Of a stretch of 5,098 nucleotides of DNA, positions 1 through 3,910 are shown piece after piece. Both the position numbers and the translations under genes were made by a program. How positions within the stretch are numbered: position 1 is the first letter of the stretch; each line of letters opens with the position of its first letter. The stretch comes from Acidobacteriaceae bacterium (lineage in GTDB: Bacteria > Acidobacteriota > Terriglobia > Terriglobales > Acidobacteriaceae), in NCBI GenBank assembly GCA_003165095.1, contig PLSH01000328.1, positions 1 through 5,098 on the forward strand, written 5' to 3'. Below the pieces are notes generated by a model. It searched no databases. It saw nothing but the letters and a program-made list of their open reading frames with translations, and had not been told where the DNA came from.

Positions 1-195
1 GACAGCCAGGTGATGTACTGGGAGCCGGCCAAGTATGTGGCCAAGCTGCGGACACTGAAAACAGATGGCAACCCGCTGTTGCTGGTGACCAATATGCAGG
101 CGGGGCACGGCGGCGCGAGCGGTCGGTACGATTACCTGAAGGAAATCGCTTTCGACTACGCGTTCCTGCTGCGGGAGTTGGGAGACCCGGATTAG
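1..195 (+). CDS. ptrB: Oligopeptidase B (protease II), C-terminal fragment
   Basis: This is the last 64 residues of an S9A-family serine peptidase that cleaves short peptides after Arg or Lys; the reading frame enters from the left edge. The first residues, [17 protein letters not shown], match the conserved oligopeptidase B segment that begins with the catalytic Asp. The catalytic His is residue 36 of the fragment, in AGHGGASGR. The Asp-His spacing is 35 residues, as I recall it for E. coli protease II (Asp617/His652). The nucleophilic Ser and the beta-propeller lie outside the window. The protein ends normally in a TAG stop at 193-195, only 11 bp from the converging fabD, so any terminator must lie inside the opposing gene. 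The family call is confident; separating it from other S9A members rests on the tail alone. Confidence 0.9.
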   Translation, partial: DSQVMYWEPAKYVAKLRTLKTDGNPLLLVTNMQAGHGGASGRYDYLKEIAFDYAFLLRELGDPD

Positions 196-206
196 CGTCG
201 CCCGCC

Positions 207-1160
207 TCACCGGACGGGGCAATTCATTTCCACCAGCGTTTTTTCCAGGCTGGCTGCGTCTTCCACATTCAGCGACTTCAGGGCGGGATCGATTTGCTTG
301 AGCAGGCCGCAGAGGACTTTGCCGGGGCCGGTCTCGATGAACAACTCCGCGCCGGCATCCTTGAGCGACTGAATGCAGTCCACCCAGCGGACCGCGCCTG
401 TTACCTGACGAATGAGCGCATCGCGAGCCGCGTCGGCGGTGGTCACCAAGGCACCAGTCACGTTGGCGGCGACGGGTATGCGGGGATCGACCATGGTGAG
501 GGCGCCCAGCACCCGCGCCACTTCTTCCTGTGCGGGGGTCATCAGCGCGCAATGGAAGGGAGCGCTGACAGGGAGCATGACGGCGCGGCGTGCGCCTTTG
601 GTCTTGCACAGCGCCGAAGCCTTTTCGACAGCGGCAAGTGCGCCGGAGATGACGGTCTGGCCGGGCGAGTTGAGGTTGGCGGCCTGCACCGTCAGGCCGG
701 TCTCCGCGGCGGCTTCGGCGCAGGCTTCGGCCACCTGGGCTGGATCGAGCGAGAGGATTGCGGCCATGGCGCCCTGGCCGGCCGGAACCGCGAGCTGCAT
801 GGCGCGGCCGCGAGCCTTTACGGCGCGCACCGCATCGGCAAAGGCAAGCGTTCCCGCCGTCACGTGGGCCGACCACTCGCCCAGCGAGTGACCTGCGGCG
901 AGCGCCAGCTCGACGCCGTGGTCGGCGAGCACACGGGCCGCGGCCACGCTCACGGTGAGAATGGCCGGCTGGGTGTTTTCGGTCAGGCGAAGGTCTTCTT
1001 CCGGGCCGTCGAAACAAAGTCGCGAAAGCGGGAATCCGAGCGCTTCATCGGCCTCGGCAAAGGTCTGCGCGGCCACGGGAAATCGATCAGCAAGATCGCG
1101 GCCCATGCCAACCGCCTGCGATCCCTGCCCGGGAAAGAGAAAGACTATTTTTGTGGACAT
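207..1160 (-). CDS. fabD: Malonyl-CoA:ACP transacylase FabD
   Basis: A cytosolic enzyme that moves malonyl from CoA to acyl carrier protein, supplying the extender unit for type II fatty-acid synthesis. The 317-residue length is usual (E. coli has 309). The N-terminus carries the FPGQGSQ motif at residues 9-15. The nucleophile Ser92 lies in GHSLGEW, where Tyr is more common than Trp96. Arg117, which binds the malonyl carboxylate, is in KARGRAM; His203 is in SAPFHC; Gln252 is in RQVTGAVRW; and the GPGKVL motif is near the C-terminus. All expected active-site residues are therefore present. The ATG at 1158-1160 begins the canonical N-terminus, but no Shine-Dalgarno sequence precedes it. The usual neighbours (fabH, fabG, acpP, fabF) are not adjacent in this window; the gene follows the rhomboid gene by 31 bp and is the last of its transcript, converging on oligopeptidase B. 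Confidence 0.97.
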   Translation of the reverse strand: MSTKIVFLFPGQGSQAVGMGRDLADRFPVAAQTFAEADEALGFPLSRLCFDGPEEDLRLTENTQPAILTVSVAAARVLADHGVELALAAGHSLGEWSAHVTAGTLAFADAVRAVKARGRAMQLAVPAGQGAMAAILSLDPAQVAEACAEAAAETGLTVQAANLNSPGQTVISGALAAVEKASALCKTKGARRAVMLPVSAPFHCALMTPAQEEVARVLGALTMVDPRIPVAANVTGALVTTADAARDALIRQVTGAVRWVDCIQSLKDAGAELFIETGPGKVLCGLLKQIDPALKSLNVEDAASLEKTLVEMNCPVR

Positions 1161-1191
1161 TTCGAGATTATTTTATCGCGCCGGCGCGGCA

Positions 1192-2022
1192 TCAGTTCCA
1201 GCGTTTCTTGTCGTCGGGGTCCTCATCGAGCTGGCGGCCGTGGCCGTCAAAGCGCACGGTGCGTCCCTGGGAGCGCATGTAGACCTCGAATTTGCGCGCG
1301 GCGCGGCGGCGCTTCCAGCGGTAGTAGCGGTTGCGCAGGCCATACCAGTTTTCGCTAAGCAGGAACGAGACTCCGCGGCGCGGCGCCATCCTGGCCCACA
1401 TCATTCCAGCCAGCGCGCCGCCGAGCTGCGCAAAGGCGTACATCCGCTGGGCACTGAAGAGCATGGCGATGGAGACGAGCGCGTAGATGATGACCAGGTA
1501 GCGCGCCTTGATGCCGATGGGCAAGGGAAACATCATGAACTGCACGTCGCCATAGAGCAGGCCGATGACCGCGAGCAACCCGAAGATGCCGCCGAAACAG
1601 CCAGTAATGGGGACGAAAGAGATTGAATATCCGAGCGTGGGGCTGGCGGCGTAAATAGCCAGTGCGGCCGCCGCCGTGCCCAGCACCGACACGGCGTAAA
1701 GCCCCATGACCCAGCTCGGGCTGTGGCCCTGCATCTCAAGAAAGCCGGCGAGAAACCAGAGCGAAAGCAGTTCCAGGAATGTTCCCCACAGGCCAATGTG
1801 AACAAAGCTGTAGGTGAGCGGCTGCCAGATGTTGCCGTGCAGAAAGAGGCCCGGGACCAAGCCGAGCGAACCTGCCAGGTCAATAGATTGGTTGCGCAAG
1901 GCGATATTCGCGACGAGGAGCGCAAAGTAGGCGGCGAGGTTGATCAGAATCAACCGGCGCGTGGCGCCTTTGAAGTCGGGGAAGGCTAACGGAGTGGATC
2001 CGAATCTGGGCATCGCAATCAA
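1192..2022 (-). CDS. Rhomboid-family membrane protein, probable catalytically inactive pseudoprotease
   Basis: A 276-residue polytopic inner-membrane protein with the six-helix rhomboid pattern: hydrophobic segments near residues 24-42, 76-96, 104-126, 135-157, 174-190 and 194-212. A basic then acidic soluble tail follows (about 213-276, ending DDKKRWN). Residues 73-96 align without gaps to E. coli GlpG helix 2, keeping His75 (GlpG His145) and the final Glu96. However, Gly80 and Glu84 replace His150 and Asn154. The GxSG motif is G141-C-F143-G, with Phe instead of the nucleophilic Ser, and AHxxG in helix 6 is A198-Q199-LGG, with Gln instead of His. Proteolysis is therefore unlikely; a binding, chaperone or quality-control role like that of iRhoms or derlins is inference. 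The frame is open throughout, so this is not a decayed gene. The start is uncertain: TTG at 2020-2022, or ATG three codons later at 2011-2013, which I prefer; neither has a clear ribosome-binding site. It probably heads the fabD transcript. Confidence 0.88.
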   Translation of the reverse strand: MIAMPRFGSTPLAFPDFKGATRRLILINLAAYFALLVANIALRNQSIDLAGSLGLVPGLFLHGNIWQPLTYSFVHIGLWGTFLELLSLWFLAGFLEMQGHSPSWVMGLYAVSVLGTAAAALAIYAASPTLGYSISFVPITGCFGGIFGLLAVIGLLYGDVQFMMFPLPIGIKARYLVIIYALVSIAMLFSAQRMYAFAQLGGALAGMMWARMAPRRGVSFLLSENWYGLRNRYYRWKRRRAARKFEVYMRSQGRTVRFDGHGRQLDEDPDDKKRWN

Positions 2023-2145
2023 CAGGTTAAACTCTGAAGCTGTCCGGTGTCATGAAATGGCTGCAAAGCTGGTGCGGAACTGCGGTCAAGCGGCGATGGC
2101 CTGCAGCGTTTGGGAGGGATTCGTGGTAGAGTCTCCGCAGTTCGG

Positions 2146-2151
2146 ATTTTA
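2146..2151 (-). promoter_or_regulatory. Possible -10 box for the rhomboid-fabD unit
   Basis: On the minus strand this reads TAAAAT, five of six matches to the sigma-70 -10 consensus, about 125-135 bp upstream of the rhomboid start. No convincing -35 lies 16-18 bp further upstream, so this is only a weak candidate for the promoter of the leftward transcript. Confidence 0.25.
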
Positions 2152-2169
2152 GCCTTGGATCGCCGGCTC

Positions 2170-2198
2170 TTGACCTGAGGTCGGGTTGCACTTAAAAC
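2170..2198 (+). promoter_or_regulatory. Sigma-70-type promoter for the zinc-ribbon/exported-protein pair
   Basis: TTGACC (2170-2175, five of six matches to the -35 consensus) is followed after exactly 17 bp by TAAAAC (2193-2198, four of six matches to the -10). Transcription would start near 2205, giving a leader of about 160 nt before the ATG at 2368. The dyad GACCTGAGGTC at 2172-2182 overlaps the -35 box and could be an operator, which is inference. Confidence 0.5.
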
Positions 2199-2355
2199 TA
2201 TAGCGGAACCAGAATCAAAGCATCCTGGAGGCAAAATCGTTTCGCGGCAATTTCCGTTTCCGCCGAGGTCCTCGAGGGCTGATATTTGGTTTGGGAGCGG
2301 AGCCGAGAGTTGCTGGAGTAAATCGCAACGCTGCTACGAATTGCTTTTGGAGAGA

Positions 2356-2361
2356 GAGGAG
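2356..2361 (+). promoter_or_regulatory. Ribosome-binding site that fixes the zinc-ribbon start
   Basis: GAGGAG sits six bases before ATG 2368-2370. It decides for this ATG over the in-frame TTG at 2341, which would put the Shine-Dalgarno sequence inside the coding region and add nine residues not typical of the family. Confidence 0.8.
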
Positions 2362-2367
2362 ACTGCC

Positions 2368-2562
2368 ATGCCCAGCTGCCCTGAATGCGACAATGTATTG
2401 GATATCGAAATTGACGAAGTGGAAGAAGGCGACGTGATTGCCTGCGATGAATGCGGCTCGGAGTACGAGGTGGTTGGCGTCGAACCGCTGGAACTGGCCC
2501 GCATGGAGGACGACCTCGAAGAAGAAGACGATCTCTTCAAAGAGGATGAGGAGGAAGAGTGA
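2368..2562 (+). CDS. Small acidic LysW-like zinc-ribbon protein
   Basis: A 64-residue cytosolic protein beginning MPSCPECDNVLDIEID. Cys4, Cys7, Cys26 and Cys29 form a CPxC...CxxC zinc ribbon, and the EYEVVGVEPLEL segment (residues 32-43) closely resembles LysW, the amino-group carrier protein of alpha-aminoadipate/glutamate pathways. LysW proteins normally end in EDWGE, whose terminal Glu is the attachment point. Here residues 47-64 are an acidic tail ending in four Glu, so a terminal Glu exists but the motif does not. By count, 29 of 64 residues are Asp or Glu against one Arg and one Lys. No lysX, lysZ or lysY partner is visible. It is translationally linked to the next gene by a four-base overlap. 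The zinc-ribbon call is firm; carrier function is unproven, and a ribosome-, polymerase- or protein-binding zinc ribbon is equally possible. Confidence 0.85.
   Translation: MPSCPECDNVLDIEIDEVEEGDVIACDECGSEYEVVGVEPLELARMEDDLEEEDDLFKEDEEEE
2549..2554 (+). promoter_or_regulatory. Shine-Dalgarno site inside the poly-Glu codons of the zinc-ribbon gene
   Basis: AGGAGG, a full anti-Shine-Dalgarno match, lies four bases before GTG 2559-2561 and is built from the Glu61-Glu63 codons (GAG GAG GAA) of the upstream gene. It supports the GTG start of the exported protein and suggests translational coupling. Confidence 0.75.
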
Positions 2563-2939
2563 AGCAACACCGGGCACGTCTTCTGGCGGGAGCCGCAATT
2601 GCCGCTCTGGCGGCCGGAATCATTTCCTTTGGGCCGCCGGGCGGCCTGTTTGCGCCTGCTGCGCAGGCCCTGAACCTGGGCGATCGCACAGTGAGGGGCA
2701 CGGTGCTGAATACGGGCTCAAGCCCCGTGGCCGGCGTTACGGTCTTCCTGAAAAACGACAAGACCAAATCCATTCGCAGTTATTCATCTACCGCGGACGG
2801 CCATTATTATTTTGCCCAGGTCAACATGGCCGAAGACTTCGACCTGTGGGCGGAGAAAGACGGCAAGAAGAGCGCGGTGAAGACGGTCAGCTCGTGGGAC
2901 GCCCGCAAGGACTTCATCTCCGACCTGAAGCTCAAGTAG
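2559..2939 (+). CDS. Exported carboxypeptidase-regulatory-like (transthyretin-like) domain protein
   Basis: A 126-residue protein with a signal peptide: a basic n-region MKQHRAR, a hydrophobic core at about residues 8-24, and a probable signal peptidase I site after AQA at residue 37. The mature part, about 38-126, looks like one small beta-sandwich of the CarboxypepD_reg/transthyretin-like type: GTVLNTGSSPVAGVTVFLKN (residues 47-66) is the typical first half, and STADGHYYF (77-85) is the usual TDxxGxYxF turn. There is no lipobox and no membrane anchor after the signal, so a soluble periplasmic or secreted protein is likely. The function is unknown; such domains often bind carbohydrate or other proteins. 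GTG is the only sensible start because no Met occurs before residue 90. Its first four bases, GTGA, overlap the stop of the zinc-ribbon gene, so the two form one operon despite different compartments. Confidence 0.85.
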   Translation: MKQHRARLLAGAAIAALAAGIISFGPPGGLFAPAAQALNLGDRTVRGTVLNTGSSPVAGVTVFLKNDKTKSIRSYSSTADGHYYFAQVNMAEDFDLWAEKDGKKSAVKTVSSWDARKDFISDLKLK

Positions 2940-2955
2940 AGTCTTAATCCGACTC
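2939..2955 (+). terminator. Weak hairpin after the exported-protein gene
   Basis: GAGTC (2939-2943) and GACTC (2951-2955) can form a five-pair stem with a seven-base loop, directly after the TAG stop. No T-run follows, so it is not a standard intrinsic terminator. It is the only hairpin candidate I noticed in the 60 bp between this gene and the converging VOC gene. Confidence 0.2.
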
Positions 2956-2999
2956 CTGATGGGCCTGAATCTGCCCGCCTGTCTGCGCGGAGCGTGTCG

Positions 3000-3377
3000 T
3001 CATTTCTGCTTGCCCTTGCTTGAGAGTACAAATAGATTGCCGTCGGGATCTTTGAAGATGGCCGCCGACCCCCACGATTCAGTCTTCGGCTCCTGCTCGA
3101 ATTCGACGCCTTTTTGCTGCAGCATTTTTGCGGTGGCAAACACATCGTCGCACCAAAAGGAGATGGATTGGAATTCCCCAATGCGGTGCTCGTGACCCTC
3201 CGGGGTGAATAATGCGAGGCCCGTTTCGGCTCCCGGAATGAGCAACTCAATCCACCGTTGCTTTGCATTAAACGGTTGGTCGGTAGCAACCTTGAAGCCC
3301 ATGGCTTCAGTGTAAAACTTCAGCGATGCATCCTGATCCTTCACCGGAATGCCCACGAATTTGATTCCTCGAACCAT
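3000..3377 (-). CDS. VOC-superfamily (glyoxalase/bleomycin-resistance fold) protein
   Basis: A 125-residue cytosolic protein with two beta-alpha-beta-beta-beta modules: residues 1-59 open with IKFVGIPVKDQDASLKFY, and residues about 70-120 end in DPDGNLFVLSS. Of the four positions that usually bind metal in glyoxalase I-type members, three differ: Phe7 where His is common, Ser71 where His is common, and Val117 where Glu is common. Glu44 in WIELLIPG remains. A metal-dependent glyoxalase reaction is therefore doubtful, and the substrate is unknown. I chose ATG 3375-3377 over the upstream ATG at 3402-3404 because GGAGG lies five bases before it and the upstream ATG falls inside the predicted -10 box. 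It is divergent from the HTH gene across 89 bp and convergent with the exported-protein gene across 60 bp. Confidence 0.9.
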   Translation of the reverse strand: MVRGIKFVGIPVKDQDASLKFYTEAMGFKVATDQPFNAKQRWIELLIPGAETGLALFTPEGHEHRIGEFQSISFWCDDVFATAKMLQQKGVEFEQEPKTESWGSAAIFKDPDGNLFVLSSKGKQK

Positions 3378-3382
3378 TTTGG

Positions 3383-3387
3383 CCTCC
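3383..3387 (-). promoter_or_regulatory. Ribosome-binding site that fixes the VOC gene start
   Basis: On the minus strand this reads GGAGG, five bases before the ATG at 3375-3377. It favours the 125-residue product over the 134-residue alternative starting at 3404. Confidence 0.8.
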
Positions 3388-3399
3388 AACGATGTGCCG

Positions 3400-3429
3400 A
3401 GCATAACGCAGACAAAATCCGCACTGCAA
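3400..3429 (-). promoter_or_regulatory. Candidate promoter of the VOC gene
   Basis: On the minus strand TTGCAG (3429-3424) and TATGCT (3405-3400) are separated by 18 bp, an acceptable but imperfect sigma-70-type pair. Transcription would start near 3393, leaving about 15 nt of leader that just contains the Shine-Dalgarno site. Confidence 0.4.
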
Positions 3430-3441
3430 TCAGCTATTTAT

Positions 3442-3450
3442 TGCTATAGT
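3442..3450 (+). promoter_or_regulatory. Extended -10 promoter of the HTH gene
   Basis: TGCTATAGT is an extended -10 element (TGn followed by TATAGT, five of six matches to the consensus). No good -35 lies upstream, which is tolerated by extended -10 promoters. The start of transcription would be near 3457, about ten bases before the ATG at 3467, leaving no room for a Shine-Dalgarno site. Confidence 0.45.
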
Positions 3451-3466
3451 AATTCTCGATATAGCG

Positions 3467-3793
3467 ATGCCGACATTCGACGACTACGTGATTGATGTGC
3501 TGATGCGGGACCTGGTGGGCCACGACCGAAAGCCGGTCAGCTTCGTGGTTTACCTCTGGATTGCCGCAGAAGAGGCTCGCCTGGGCGGCGCAGTGGAAGC
3601 TAGCTACCGCGAGCTGGCTGAGTCAGTTGGAGTGTCAAAAAGCTCCGCACAGGCCGCGGTGCAATGGCTGCTCAGAAGAAAACTGCTGGCGGTAAGCAAG
3701 CGGAGCGTTACAGCAACACCTGCCTATGCGGTGCGCACCCCGTGGCGCGATGCGGCGCGGCGCCTGGCTGGGCACGGAACCGGAGCTCGCTAG
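3467..3793 (+). CDS. Small winged helix-turn-helix DNA-binding protein
   Basis: A 108-residue cytosolic protein. Residues about 24-44 form a helical segment (SFVVYLWIAAEEARLGG). Residues 47-74 are a clear helix-turn-helix: SYRELAESVGVSKSSAQAAV, followed by QWLLRRKLL. Residues 75-91 (VSKRSVTATPAYAVRT) fit the beta-wing. Only a short Arg-rich tail follows, so there is no ligand-binding or catalytic domain. The pattern resembles GntR/MarR-like and replication-initiator wHTH domains, and I believe similar stand-alone proteins occur in Acidobacteriota, but I do not know a function. The ATG at 3467 has no Shine-Dalgarno sequence and lies close behind an extended -10 element, suggesting near-leaderless translation. 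It is divergent from the VOC gene and could regulate it or itself; that is inference from position. Confidence 0.8.
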   Translation: MPTFDDYVIDVLMRDLVGHDRKPVSFVVYLWIAAEEARLGGAVEASYRELAESVGVSKSSAQAAVQWLLRRKLLAVSKRSVTATPAYAVRTPWRDAARRLAGHGTGAR

Positions 3794-3825
3794 AGCGGAA
3801 CCAGAGTAACAGTGCCCAGGCAGGA

Positions 3826-3876
3826 GCACCCAAGGTGGCTTTTTCTTAAAAAAAGCCACTTGAGGGGTGGGCCTAT
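3826..3876. terminator. Bidirectional terminator-like palindrome between the HTH gene and gatB
   Basis: GTGGCTTTTT (3835-3844) and AAAAAGCCAC (3850-3859) form a perfect ten-pair inverted repeat with a five-base loop. On each strand a smaller GC stem can also form just before the T-tract. For rightward transcripts CACC/GGTG (3827-3830 and 3834-3837) precedes TTTTTCTT. For leftward transcripts CCAC/GTGG precedes seven T. The position between convergent genes fits termination from both sides. The GC stems are short, so strength is uncertain. Confidence 0.55.
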
Positions 3877-3910
3877 GAGTGTAACCACTCTGATTCCGCT
3901 GTGGCGCGCT

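Larger units (their letters stand above)
2023..2367. other. Non-coding stretch between divergent transcription units
   Basis: These 345 bp separate the start of the rhomboid gene from the start of the zinc-ribbon gene. Open frames here have no recognisable protein motif. The stretch holds a right-facing promoter candidate (2170-2198), an 11-bp dyad GACC-TGA-GGTC overlapping its -35 box (2172-2182), a second 11-bp palindrome CGAGG-T-CCTCG in the predicted leader (2264-2274), and a left-facing -10-like TAAAAT on the minus strand (2146-2151) with only a poor -35. I found no tRNA and no riboswitch I could name. Confidence 0.7.

Noticed and set aside
232..253. CCAGC/GCTGG hairpin with a T6 run near the end of fabD, as a terminator for oligopeptidase B
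   Set aside because: The T-run lies in the loop rather than after the stem, so it does not have the form of an intrinsic terminator.
294..1358. 354-codon open frame on the plus strand, antisense to fabD and the end of the rhomboid gene
   Set aside because: It lies opposite two proteins with clear family motifs, shows no recognisable motif of its own and has low-complexity Gly/Arg/His content typical of the antisense of GC-rich genes.
2077..2143. Inverted repeat GAACTGCGG (2077-2085) / CCGCAGTTC (2135-2143)
   Set aside because: A nine-base match with a 49-base loop is expected about once by chance in a window of this size, and no T-run or start codon relates to it.
2341..2367. Upstream TTG start for the zinc-ribbon protein
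   Set aside because: The GAGGAG site lies between this TTG and the ATG at 2368, at the right distance for the ATG, and the added residues do not fit the family.
2215..2598. 127-codon open frame on the minus strand covering the zinc-ribbon gene
   Set aside because: The plus-strand reading has a four-Cys zinc ribbon, a Shine-Dalgarno site and an operon overlap; the minus reading's Phe/Val runs merely mirror the acidic codons.
3378..3404. Upstream ATG for the VOC protein (134 residues)
   Set aside because: It overlaps the predicted -10 box, lacks a Shine-Dalgarno site, and the next ATG at 3377 has GGAGG at five bases and gives the usual family N-terminus.
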